DNA of 64,000 bases, taken from positions 438,007 to 502,006 of the forward strand of contig VXAA01003401.1 of the NCBI GenBank assembly GCA_013399115.1. Direction: 5' to 3'. Made by a program: the position numbers and the translations under genes. Positions 22,301 through 34,278 of the stretch are shown one piece after another; the first letter of the stretch is position 1, and each line of letters starts with the position of its first letter. Origin of the DNA: Anseranas semipalmata (Eukaryota; Chordata; Aves; Anseriformes; Anseranatidae). The notes beneath the pieces were generated by a model. It worked only from the letters and a program-made list of their open reading frames with translations, searched no databases and was not told the origin of the DNA.

Positions 22301-25300
22301 CCTTGATAGTTTTATAAAAATACTGTGAACAGTAGTATCTTATGTAGAATCATTACTTGTGATTGAACTGTAGCACAAAGAACTTGGATCCTGGGAATTC
22401 CAGTACTCGCCTGGATCGCTGACCTAAAGGAGCAATTTATCGTTCATCCAGATGAATATCTGTGTCGTTATTTATCACAGGTGCCCATTTTCCAAATGGG
22501 TGCTCGCAGCATGCTGCCTGTGTTTCACAGGGTGCTGTCTGTGTTGGTATTTGTTGCGACTCCTCAGTTGCCTGTGGCTGTGAACTTCATTGCCTTCCCT
22601 TTAATCCCAACGCCAATAGTTCTTTTCCCATGGTTCGTGTATAATATATTTGTTTAATCATGGACTTAGCATGCTTTTATTTTAAGGTGTGGATGTGGTT
22701 TCAGGCTGTCACCTTACAGACAGAGGTTCTAGTCCTAGTAGTGCCAAAAAACAATATATGCAGTTTGATGGTATTGCAAGTCAGGCCAAAAGATATTGCT
22801 GATCAGTCTCAAGAGCTAAGAAAGATGGAGGAACACAGATGTCTTCTATGTGATGTGAGATTTGGAGCTGAGGGCAGCTAACCACCACATCAGCGTACCT
22901 TTGTGGAGTACGCAGCACCTGAGAGGGAAAGGACCTTTGTTTTCTGGAGGGCTTGATTTGATAGTGCGATGGAAAAGGAGATGGGACTGAGCCGAAGTGT
23001 GCAACTTGTGCTAAGTTTTCCTCTGCCATTTCCTTCGAAACTAGAATTTAGTAACTGCTCCATGTTCGCTCTTTTTATTATGTTGATTGAGTACTCTAGA
23101 AATCAAACTACGCATCTGTTAAATAAGCTGTGGAAAAGTACATGAGGCTTGGAGGAGGCCAAAGGCTGTTGTAATGGAGGAACCAGGCTGCACGTGCAAA
23201 CCCAATCCACCCAGAGCTTTTTGTTCCCAGCAGAGTGAAATGTGAAGATGCACTTCTTTTTCCCTATTCTTATTTCTGCTATCTGCTATGCTAAATCTTG
23301 TAAGTTTTAAAATGGAGCGCACAGTGTTATTAGCTAGATGGAGGGACGGTTAAATTTCACCTGCTCGCTCTTGCTGAACAAATGATAAAATAGGCTCTGT
23401 GTTAGCTAAAATAAGAGGGGTAATGCATCCGTGCTTTGGTGGTAGGTGCAAAATATTGTATTGTTGCAAAAGGATGTTGCTGAGATAAAGTTTCTCAGAG
23501 TCTGAGACCGACTGTCCCCTTGTTCTTTTGCTAGTACATGCCAAAGTGTATACACTTTTTATATCCAAAAAAAAAAAAGCAGGACCAAACAGCTGTGGGA
23601 ACAACTAATCCAAATTGGATCCATGTTTCCACTGAAAGTAATAATGTGGCTGCTTACAGGAACTGTCCTGTGGCTTATTTCTCTACGATGCCTGGAGACT
23701 AGCGAAGTGGGTGGAGTACGCAGGACACGAAGCAAAAATATTGTAAGATAAACCTGTCCAAAAAGAAGCTTAATCTCCAGGGAAGACAATGGTTATCGTA
23801 GAGTCACGGGCTACTCATTAACTGGGGGTTGCTGAAACAAATATTAGTCTAAAGTGACAGCCAGCCTCAAACATGAAACCGTTACTTTTTTTAATCTCAC
23901 TTTGGATTTGTTTCCCCGTGCAATGTTTTTGGAGTCTAGGAGTAAAATGACAATGCGAGTAGCACAGCAGGCACTGTCTCAGACCTCCAAAGAAAGAATG
24001 AGTTCTCCAATAGGCTCTTGTTACAAAATCAAATCCAGAAGAACTTCAGTTTAACTAGGTTCCAAATAAATACTTGTTCTGCTTCATCATGTGGAAAAGC
24101 AACAGCAAGTTCAAAAATGGGGGGAGAATCAAGGCAGAAGTGGCTTTACAAGGCAATTGACTTGCCAGCACACTTTTACAATAAAGAACCATTTTGATGT
24201 CTTGCATAACAATAGAAGGTTAGAATACTAATAAATAAGAGGAATTTTTGCCTATAGCACATTATTGCGCTATGGCATTTAAATTGTGTGATCCACTAAG
24301 GTAAGCAGTACAATTCTGTAAAGATTAACCACGTTAGCACGGGTATCAGCAGTTGTACTAGCTAGGATAATACTGGTTTTTAGTCCATGCATCAAAGCTG
24401 AACAGTCAGAGCTGGGAAGAAATTTCTCTTGGGATATGGTGTTGGGCAATTAGTTTTGTTTTGAGAGATTTATAGAGTCTTCTGAATCACTCCAGTGTTG
24501 GCCATTGTCAGAAATGGAATATTGGGCTTGCTAGACTGTTGTTTTGCATTATGTGTGGTGCTGTGATGCAGAGGTGGATATCCGGAATGTATTTATATAA
24601 TAGCACAGTAAAGATTAATCTTTTCTTCTGTTTGCGAATGCCTCCCTTCAACTTCAAGAAAAGGTTGAAATACTTCATAAAAATCTGATTGTTACAGAGG
24701 GACAAAAAATAAAGCTTCCTTTTAAAATAACTTCTGTAACACTCATTTCTAATACCTGTTTCTTTTACAGAAGTACTAAATATATTAGTGATTTGATTGT
24801 AAGTTTGAAAAACTGTAGGAGGTACTAGGGGAATGCTTTTTGCTCCTGTTTTTGAAGTCAGTGTTTTTTGTGCATTTGCACCTCCATGATATCTCTTACA
24901 GAAAGATGAAGAAATTGATCTCTCTTCCTTTTTTTTTCTTTTTTTAAGTGAATACTTTTTGGACTAAAGTGAACTTTGTCAGATTTATTTTTCATGAAGT
25001 CAGCTGTCTTTTCAGCATGTTTCATCCTTGCATTCATTTAGAGGCTCTGGATTACAGCATCTGGTTCCTAAGGATGCTGAAGTCGCTCTCTTTCTGGTAC
25101 TGTTCCCTATTGTTGAAATGTTGCCTTTGGGACCCTGACTGTCATTAGACATATGTTAATCGTTGTACTGACTTATAATGATATTGATAATGCAATGATA
25201 ATGAGGGAAAAAGACAAAATGGGTTCTTGAGGGAAAAGATTTGAAATTCCATGGAATGAAAAGTATCCCAAGATGTTAATATTGAATCGCTGTGGTGCTC

Positions 25301-28300
25301 TTCCTTTATTACTAGTTTTTTAGAGGTGAAAACACACCAGCTTTCTTCCTCCTGACACAGAAAGAAGCAAGAATTAAGTTGGAGTCTCTTTTAACATTGG
25401 CAAGAACAGAATGTAAATACGGAAACAAGGCCGCTTGGTTATATATATGAGTTGCATTATTGATCTGCCACGGTTTTTCTAATCTGTAGTTGCTTGCTTT
25501 TTTATTATAGCTGAAAACAAATATCTACTTGGACTGGGGATGTGTTTTCGGAGATGCCAGATGGTACATTGACCTCCGTCTTCTCCACTTGAATCTGTAG
25601 TGCTTCCTGAGCAGTTGAAATACTTAAAACTTGCATGCTCCTCTTGGGTATTCTGAGCCTGAAGCTTTAACAAGCTTTTGTCAGAACTTGAAGGGTTGAT
25701 TTCAGTCTATGGTAATTTTCTGTGATTTTCTTTTTCTTTAAGATTTCAATATAACATGAATGTTTAAACAGAGTTTGCTAATTATAATCCTTCAGTAGGA
25801 ATTACTTTAGCATCTGGAAACATGGAACAGAAAGGTCGTGGATTGAAGGTGCTTTTCCTAAATGTAATTGCCACTTGAGATTGTTTAAACACTAAAGTGA
25901 ATTTTCTCTTCCCCACAAAGGGGAGGATCCTTGACAAAAGAATCGTGACTGCTGTTTTTTGTCTCATTAGGTGCGTGTTTTACTTGTCTCTTTTTTTCAT
26001 ATGTGCAAGAGAAATGTAAGCATGTGATCTAAATACACATTGTATTTTTAAAGCTTTATGGTTAATAACATGCTAGCTTAATAAGTCCAGCTTTATTTTA
26101 TTTATAGAGTATTAATGCAGGAGAAAAGTCTTGTTCGGGAGACATAAATAGTATCTAAGTAGATGAAGAAAATATGATTCTGCTGGGCACTGTAAAGAGT
26201 AGTAAGTAACAGTTCGAACAGCTGATCAGCTGAATGTTACCTCTGATTTGTTGGTGTCATGCCGAGAATAAATCAGGTTTGTTAAGTGGCTGGAAATGAC
26301 CTTTTTATATTCCTTGGAACTTTTTCACTCCGGGCTTTTGAAAAACCACTGCTCTTCCCTGGTTTCATTCTTTAGTCGGTTTTAAATCAAATTGTTGCAA
26401 AACCATTGTGAACACACTAGTGTGTGTGTAGGTTTTATGAGAATTTGCATTGGATTAGCTAACTCGGTTCAAGATGTAACTATAAAATATGGCAGCGTCC
26501 AACATTTGTCTTACAGTGCAGCTCTTTCAGGCGAGATCTTTTTCTTAAAAATACGTTAGAACCTGGCTAGTTCAGGTATTATATTCTCCAAAATCTCTTG
26601 CAGAAGATGAAGTGCTCTATCAGGCAATTAGATTCTTCTAATGAATGACCTCATCGTATGCCAAGGGAGCAAATGAGGCTGTAGCAGCTTCTGTGCGGCT
26701 TTATTATGAAAAGCTGCACAGATCTTGTAAATGCTGTGTCTCCTTCATCCTTTTTCTTCTAGCAAGTATAACTTTTACCAAAACAAGTCAGTGAAGAAGT
26801 TGCTGATTAATTCTTTGGTTAATTTGGAAAATAGTTTGTGTATGGAAGTAGAAGGAAAAAAAGTAAAGTGGAAAATACAGTGCCCGCTTCCTCAGATGCG
26901 CTGCGGCAGCAGCATGTTTGTAACCTCCACGATAGACTTCAGTATGATACATTTTGTCAAAAGAAAAATGAAATTATCTGGATTTTTAGCATGGCGATGT
27001 CAAAGAAGGGGAGATGATTTCCATCGGGGAGAACAATTGCTTTCTATTGCTCCAGTTTCTTCCTCCACTAAGTTTACTGAAGACAACATTTCTCTCACTA
27101 CACATTGCAATATTAAAAAGCATAGCTGATGTATGCGTGAACTGCGAGCCTTTCTAAAGACTGATTATCTTAAAGAAAAAAAATTGCTACGTCCATCTGT
27201 ATTAGATTATAGCTGTGAGTGTTCTCAGTGGTTTGGGTACTGCAGAAATTAAATTTGTGTTCAAAAGTTGGAATGATTGTCCATATGCCCCAGTAGCCTC
27301 TGGTTACTTTAGTTCTCATTGCTCTACCTGTGAGGGAGATATTTTCACCCAGCGTCTGACAAGTGAATACAAATTTATTTCGTGTATGTCATTGTCGTAG
27401 CTTCTTTGTCGTGGCTTGATATTATGAGAACAAAAGAGAGCTAGGGACCCTGGTGAGAATGTTAGAGAGGGATTAACAGAGCCTTGTAGCTATGGAGTTA
27501 AGCTGGGCTTCTGTTTTCCCTGCCAGTGACATCTTGATTTATGCATACTGGGGATGTTTTTAAACACAGGAGCAATAGGAAATAAGGCGGTCTGCTCCTA
27601 GCCTGTGTTTCCTGCGGGGCTCCTTGGCTTTGCCTTCCGGTTAGACAACAGCATTCGGAGCATACTCTTGTCATTCCTTCCTCTTATTGCTGTTTGTTTG
27701 TTTGTTTTGCCAGTTATGTAAACCTCCAGGCTGGTGTCTGTTCTCCCCTTTCCCAAATCTTCCTTGGAGCTGTAAGTTGGGAATGGGCATGCAAAACATC
27801 TCCCGCGCGCATCCTGTTTTCAAGTGGTGTTATTTCCTTCGGTCTTGGGCTCCTGCTGAGCACGTGGCTTGGAGGATGCCCTGTGCTCGCATCTGACAGA
27901 GTTAGCGAACGCAAAGGATGGAAGTGCGTATCTTCATCAATGGCATAAGAGTTTGGCAACCAGCAAGACAATTTATCTAATCTATGAGTGTGTAGCTTTT
28001 TGGAAGTATTTTCTGTTGATACAAATATCTAAGTTGTCAAAGTAACCCCCCAGGATGCATATCAAGAAAAAAGTAGTCCATTAGTGGCTTGAATATTCAA
28101 GCTGTCAGTATGAAGCACTGTAACCACTGATAAATTTGCACAAATACAGAAAGCAAGCAGCAGCCTGGAACAGAAATATACATTTCTTCCTTCCTCCTGC
28201 TTTATTTCACCATTTCAAACATGCAAATTGCCAAGGTAAGCTGGCCTGCAAAGTTGAGAAGGCTTAGCCGTGCTGCTCAGCGTAACTAATGGGAAAACAA

Positions 28301-29457
28301 GCCTTCTTCCATTACGGAGCTCTTCCGAGTGGCCTCTTCCTGGTCACTTGCTAAAAGGTGACATACTTTGGGATTCTGATAGCGTAGCAGCCTGTTGCTG
28401 ACATGCTGAAAGAGTTCTGAAGTATTTCAACATATGTTCACTAAAAATATATTCGTGTTTTTGCTTATGGGTTTAATACAAAAGCAGAATGATTGCTGGA
28501 AATTAAGCATTGCAGAAGAAGGAGCTTTAGACTGTATCAAAGGAATTTTACTAGGAGGATGACTGGAATTAACCTCTAGCCCTTTTTCAGTGGTCTCTGG
28601 TATTAAATTGCTAATACAAGCTACTGATTAGGATCTCCCTACTCAGCGAAATAGTATTGCTTCATCGTCTTTTGTAGACTAGTGTAAAGCAACCTGTTAG
28701 CCTAATGTAGTTCCAGTGCTGATAAAAAGTAAAAAATGCTTTCATCTGTGTAAAAAGCATGTGAGCACGGAAGCTTTTCTGGCCCTTTAGGTGTTCTAGA
28801 ACAATTTGATTCTGTTTTTGCTAGAGGGAATTTAGCTGTAATACTGCAGTGAAGTATGGATTTCATCATTCGACCCTTGCATGGTGTTTGTCGCATATTT
28901 CTAATACTGTACCTCCTAGAAGCTGTGGTCTCTCTTGTTTTTAAGACACCCTGAAATTTAGACAGTAATTTTTTCCTTCAACAGTGTTGGAGGTTGGACA
29001 AACTGAATTCAATTGCAAATTTATGATGTTGCATAGTTTTTCACTTCATTTCCTTATTTTTTTTCCTATTAGAGGATCCAATTGAGAATATTTTCCATCA
29101 TTACATAGGAGAAAGTGGTGCTAATGTTTGTTTTGTCACATAATGAATAAATCTGCTTTGGAAAGTTCCTCTCCCTAATTCCCATCTTTAAAGTCTTTGT
29201 TATGGTTCTAATTAGTAGGTATTAGCATATGTATCAAAATGCAGAATGTTCAAGTAATTATTCAGAAAATTAAATGCTAGGTTTAGCTCATCATTCTGTA
29301 TCATTTGGATTTATATTGAACAAAACATTAGCACACTGAATTACAAAAACTATAAAATTATGGCATAAAGTCAGCATCAATAAAAACCTGTCTTATACAT
29401 GGCTATTCCTCTCATAGTATCCATGCAACCGGGCAAAAAAAAGGCAATATAACACAT
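16379..29457. other. Long AT-rich, intron-like stretch
   Basis: About 13 kb of AT-rich sequence with short open frames only. It has a dinucleotide repeat at 19380-19408 and an AT-rich block at 18131-18230 that looks like a conserved element. Isolated splice-like pairs, for example a 43-bp segment at 24258-24300 with CCTATAG before and GTAAGC after, have no coding support. A 132-codon frame at 26731-27129 shows no domain and is not flanked by good splice sites. Confidence 0.5.
19380..19408. repeat. (TG)n(TA)n microsatellite
   Basis: Ten TG units follow a G and run into TATATAT. It is a common type of vertebrate dinucleotide repeat, able to form Z-DNA in theory, and likely polymorphic. Confidence 0.95.
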
Positions 29458-29790
29458 TTGTTGCTACTCTTCATGGCTGAGAGCGGGGAAGGCAAATGTG
29501 GAGTTGAAAACGTAAAAACACTGAAGTGCTCCCAGGGTATTGAGCGGGAGGAAAGGGAGTGGATCGCTTTGGGGAGGAGGAGAATTCTCCTGGAGCAAAG
29601 CAAACCCGCCTTTGTTATGCCGCTGGTAATGGCGTGCCACCCAGCCAGCTGCTGGCACGGCCGAGCCTGTGGTGACAGATTCCTGATGCAGTTCACCGCG
29701 GTGCCTGGCAGAGGGGACAGCGTGCCACGGGGGGGACCGAGTGGCCGGGGTGGTAGGGAGCGGAGCGGGGTCATCTGATGGTGGTAAGGA
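29458..29790. other. CpG-rich pocket in intron-like sequence
   Basis: GC and CpG content jump compared with the AT-rich surroundings (for example ACCGCGGTGCC and GAGCGGAGCGGGG), and frames are open on both strands for more than 100 codons. It ends at a donor-like GGTG/GTAAGG near 29785. No domain is recognisable, and the open frames follow from the GC content. It could be an alternative promoter, an exon of a non-coding RNA or an unmethylated enhancer. Confidence 0.35.
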
Positions 29791-30034
29791 CGGCTTGTTG
29801 GCCTCTTTGTGAAAGCTGACGTTAGGTGCGGTGGTCTCTCTCAAACTTGTTATGTAGTAGGTAGGAGATGAACCTTTTTTCTATAAAACATCTGAAAAAG
29901 GAACATTTTAGCCTACGTAATACGTCTTCTGAGAAATAAATAATTGTTCAAATGTCTGTACAGTTGCTCCTATCATTTGCTACAACTCTGGATCCAGAAA
30001 TGTCACTGACAGAATTTGCTTAACTTGTGTTTAG

Positions 30035-30167
30035 AGGAGGAAACGTAGCTTCAGATCCGATGATACGGAGCAGTCGGTCAGGATGGCGAAGTCACCCTGC
30101 CCCGGTAAATGGAGGAGTGAAAGTGCCGGGGCAATTGCAGCAGCAAAGCCGGCTCTCAGCGTGCCAG
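30035..30167 (+). other. Possible coding exon
   Basis: The segment follows TTGTGTTTAG and ends at CAG/GTATCC. It is unusually CpG-rich for this region. One frame (with one leading base) reads GGNVASDPMIRSSRSGWRSH followed by PAPVNGGVKVPGQ, which looks protein-like, and ends in phase 0. The frame starting at its first base is also open beyond the donor, so the reading frame is not decided. If used after the 16237-16378 candidate, the phases agree (2 then 1 base). I recognise no family. Confidence 0.2.
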
Positions 30168-33100
30168 GTATCCTCTTTAATTGCTGCAGATCTCGTGAGG
30201 GTTTGTGGTGATGATTTTTTTGTGTGTGTGAATTTTTTTCTGGAATTGCTAATTAGGTTAATATGTTTTAACAGATGCTGTAGCACACTTTCCATAAATG
30301 TAGTTTTTAGCTGAGATCTGGCCTTTCTAACCTGGGTGTCATTGTTAGAACAGTAGTTTGTATGTCAGCTTATTTTCTGCTAAAATTAGACTCTCTCTCT
30401 TTTATATTCGAGTTGCTTTGCTACAGTAAAGTGAATGCAAATCAGACACATTCTGTATCGTTTCTTTTGTGTTCTGTCACCCTCCGTGGTAATAGCCAGC
30501 AAAAAGCTCAGCTCTAAGTTATGTGTCTCCCATTAAATTTTCAGCTGGCATAACACTTCCAAACAGGGATGCCGTGTATCCTGGGAATGGGCAGGAATGG
30601 ATTCCCTTTGTGGGTAGTGAGATATCATCTTTTGGTAAAGGACTGACTTTGATAAGCAAAACACATAGCCCATTGCTGAATGCAGCTGTTACGCACGAAA
30701 TTCTGTTTATTAAATATGTGGTTATAGAAGAATAACACTAAATGTCCTCCCTCTGTCAGAGCCACAGATGGGAAATCCATGCTGGTCAGGGGACCAAGAG
30801 AAGTTATAAAGTAGGATGTGCATCGCTTACTATCTGTTACCACGTGCTCCCAGCCAGACATTTTGTGATATGAAAATCCACACACAACTTACAAACCAAA
30901 AACGTGCTTTACTAATAGGAAATGACATGAAGTTCTTAACTAAAGTCAATTATACCAGAAAGTTCTTAACTTGCTTTCTTTGCCGGTTATACGTTGTTTT
31001 GTGTGACTCACTGAGGATGACTGTAACTTTGTTCAACCTGAAGTTACCTAGCTGCTATTCAGAGTATATTCTTGTGACTCGGTGACTCTTTTTTTTTTTT
31101 TTTTTTAAGGTCCCTGGGGTTGTGAAACGCAGCTGTGTGGGTTTATCAGGAGCAGCTGTTTTTGTGCTGCGGGTGGGGGAAGAGCGCGGGTGGCTTTTGG
31201 AGATTAGCTGGTGACAGTTTTGCCTGGGAAGTGTACCAGGTTCTAGCAGAGCCTCCCTAACAGAGATAGGAGGTGAAAAGGGACGGGTGAGGCAAACACA
31301 AGCTCTACTAATCTTTGTGTCAGAAGCCTTCAGGATTTGGTTATCTGTCTGTGGGTCTAATTGCAGCCTTGATTAGAGGAGTGCCTAACGCTTCCTACTG
31401 CAGTAAAGATCTGGCTGAGCTGTTAGAGGTGTTTGGATACAGAAGGCCTAGATGAGGAGTCGGAGCAGCTGTGCCCTTGTGCAGGTGAGAGGGAGGCATC
31501 TGGTTTATTGGATTACCTCTGGTCAGATCATGGCCATGCGTGCTTCTTAAATCCCTCAGGGTAGGGAGGGAGTGCCACCGAGGGGATGGCTTATTTTAGG
31601 TAAACTCATGTAGACAACAGTCCAGTTTTATTGTGGCTTTTCTGCTGAGAAGTGTCGGAAGGTTTCATGAGAGGGTAGCATGAGACGTTCACGTCGGGCG
31701 TCGGGGCTTTTTGTGGGCAGAAGCCACATGGCAGGTACGAGATGGGCAGGGGGCCTGCAGCAGCTTCGCTGATTTCTTCTCTTGTTTAACTTCAGGAGGT
31801 GGTGGGTGAGTGCTCCCTTTTGATGCTATTCCTGCTCTCCTGCCTCTCCACTTGTGCTTTTTCCTGAGCTTATGCTGGTTAAGGGGTGGCAATAAGCCTT
31901 CATTCAGCTCACCGATTCCTTTTGCATTAAAGGGTAACTGTGAAATCTTTCCACAGCAGAAGAGCAATGGGAGATTTTTGGCTTTAATTCTTGACTTTTT
32001 GAACGTAACGTATTTAGAGAAAGCGGTATGGGTTGTGTGGGATCTTCAGCTCTCTTGTTGTCTATTACAGAATCACTAACTACTATGCTCAGGTCTTGTA
32101 TCATTTCTTAATATCTTAAGGCAAACACTTAGGTCTCCAGCTGAGCAGAAGGGACTTGAGAATAATGCCTTTCAAACAAGTACCATATTGTGGCTGACTG
32201 TCTTTATCTTGGAACGGACAGACTTGCTCCTGCGCTTCAGATTGCAGTTCTGTATGGTCTCTTGCTGTGCTTGGAGAACTTCCAGTCGCTGCACAGGAAT
32301 GGATTCCTCTTTCCCGGAGAGGAAGGTCTCCTGTCTTCTGCAGTTTAGACCCTGCTGCTACGGCACAGGCTGGTCTGAGAAGTGGGGGAGCGATAGATAT
32401 ACTTCGGGACTGTGTTAGACATAAGTGGCAATTCAGCAAAGATAATCTCTCCAGAGGAAAACATGCAATGTTTGAATTGCTCAGTAGATGTAGAACAACC
32501 CTGTGTTGCAAATGGAGAAGAACCTGTCCTGTGCAAATATTCTATATGGTTGTGACAGTCAGCTTTGTGTCTGGGGTTTTGCAAGTGATACAACTGGAGT
32601 TCTTAATCTTGTCTTTTAAACACAGTGGGTGCTTGCTTGGAAATGGTTGTAAGTACAGCTTTTCACTCCCTTAGAGCACAGTCGTATAGAAAGGTTGGTT
32701 TAGGCTGTGCTACCACTGAGGGAAAGGAGGATAGCACTCCTCTGAATCAATTCTGCTGCTAGCAGAATATTGCTGCTGGGTCAGATTGTCACCTTTAGGA
32801 GACTGCAAGATGCTGTACCAGCAAGGTGTGACTGCATGCGGTCGTTTGGGGGACAGGAATGTTGTGGGACAAGGGAGAGAAGAGAGCTAAGGGGGGCGAA
32901 GAGATCCAGGTGTGCCTTTTAGTGTTGATGATAACAAGCTGATCACCATTTGTGGAAGAGGATAATTAATAATAAATCAGCTGTGACTGAGTAATCCCAG
33001 CTGTAAACATAAAACTAGAGTTTTAGAAGCCGTTTGAAGAAGATCAACTAACGAGGAGGTCGGTAGCATTTAGATGATGGTTTCATTTAACAAAAGTCAT

Positions 33101-33384
33101 TGAAAAATTTGGAAGAAGTATTTTGAACAACTGATCTGTGTGGGTTTGAGCTCTTAGGGGCCATGTGCTGTATTCAGCTGTCTCACCTGTTTCCTAAAAT
33201 CAAGGCTTACAAAGTCCTGTAGTTTACTTGTAAACTTCCCATTCTTTTTCCTCCTCGCTGTACCACGCTCTACCCTGTGTAATTGGGAACATTTTATAAT
33301 GGTAATGAACTTGGCACGGGAGGAGCCCTTTGCCTGCTGCCAGAGTAAAGCAAATAAACAAATAGGGACAACAAAAGCAGCTCC
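30168..33384. other. Intron-like stretch, nothing firm
   Basis: Mostly AT-rich with T-runs (for example 31089-31106). Splice-like signals at 31403/31485 (ACTGCAG and GCAG/GTGAGA) enclose a segment with a stop in each frame, and a strong acceptor at 31796 (CTTGTTTAACTTCAG) has no clear donor partner. Open frames at 32116-32674 run on both strands and show no motif. Confidence 0.45.
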
Positions 33385-33560
33385 CTCCCGGTCCCCTTCG
33401 CGGCTTGCGCGCAGCGGCTGGCACCGCTGGCCGTGCTGGCGGAAGGGTGGAGCGTCCTGCCGCGCATGCCACGCAGGTGGCCTGGAGCCCGGCCACCCCG
33501 GCGAAGCAGCAAACGCCACGCGCTCAGCCGCGCCGCCCGCGATTGAATCGGGAGCGGGGC
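33385..33560. other. CpG-rich pocket
   Basis: A short GC-rich block with many CpGs (CGCGGCTTGCGCGCAGCGGC, GCCGCGCCGCCCGCG) sits in AT-rich sequence. Frames are open on both strands, as GC-rich sequence tends to be, with no recognisable domain. Possible roles are an intragenic promoter, an enhancer or an exon. It is too small for a classical CpG island of a housekeeping gene. Confidence 0.4.
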
Positions 33561-33860
33561 TAACTTAAAGCAGCTTAAAGAGCCATCCATCAACGCCGTG
33601 TTTCGGTGTTTCCAAAAGTTATACGATGGTTGTGGCCTCACGAGTATTGGCTCTGATCTTTTGTTTGCTCGCAAGCTGAATTTTTCTGCCAGACAAACCT
33701 TAGTTACCTTAACGCCTTTCCTTTTTGGGGCACCTTGCATGTAGCTCCCTATACCACTGACTTCATTAGCAGCTTCGTGTCATTAATCACATCTGCAAGT
33801 AGCACAGGAGAGGAACGGCTCCTTTCCTGTAGCCTACATATTGTTTGGTCAGTCACTGTG

Positions 33861-34025
33861 AAGGAAGCAAAATGCCGTAACCTTAATTGAAGGATGCAGT
33901 AATGGTGCTTTGTAGTTATTTAGCAGGCAAAATCTGATGCCATTAAGGAAGTAGAACGCCCTGTCCTTAATTGAAGGATATGCTAATGATCCTTTGTAGA
34001 CATTTAATAGGCAAAATCTATGATT
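33861..34025. repeat. Imperfect tandem duplication, 84-bp period
   Basis: Copy 1 (33861-33944) and copy 2 (from 33945 to about 34025) align without gaps over about 75 bases. Shared blocks include CCTTAATTGAAGGAT, CTTTGTAG and AGGCAAAATCT, and there are roughly 16 mismatches. The divergence shows that it is an old local duplication, not an assembly error. It is not coding, and no transposon family is evident. Confidence 0.85.
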
Positions 34026-34175
34026 AGTGTCACGTATTGTTTTAAAATCTGGAGAAGGAGTACATAATGTTTGTGGGATTAAATAATTTTAGGAAGAACA
34101 TGGAAAGTGACATCACCTCGTTCTACAGCGCATTCCTTATGCTGGGAAGTGCTGGCTGGTAGGCTGGTGCTTCCT

Positions 34176-34278
34176 GATGTTCAGTAAGGAATTGTTCCTC
34201 ACAACTGACAGAAGTAGAAAGCTGGGGGACGGCTTCCACTCAGTGCTGAATGACTGGGAAGACAGGGCTGTTCAGAAA
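34176..34278 (+). other. Possible coding exon
   Basis: An acceptor-like GCTTCCTGATGTTCAG and a strong donor AAAA/GTGAGT bound a segment of about 103 bp. After one leading base a frame reads KELFLTTDRSRKLGDGFHSV and then LNDWEDRAVQK, a hydrophilic, protein-like run. The same frame is open for about 60 codons including flanks. No family is recognised, and chance is a serious alternative. Confidence 0.15.

Noticed and set aside
26731..27129. 132-codon + strand open frame
   Set aside because: No motif, no good splice sites at its ends, and its composition is like translated AT-rich intron.
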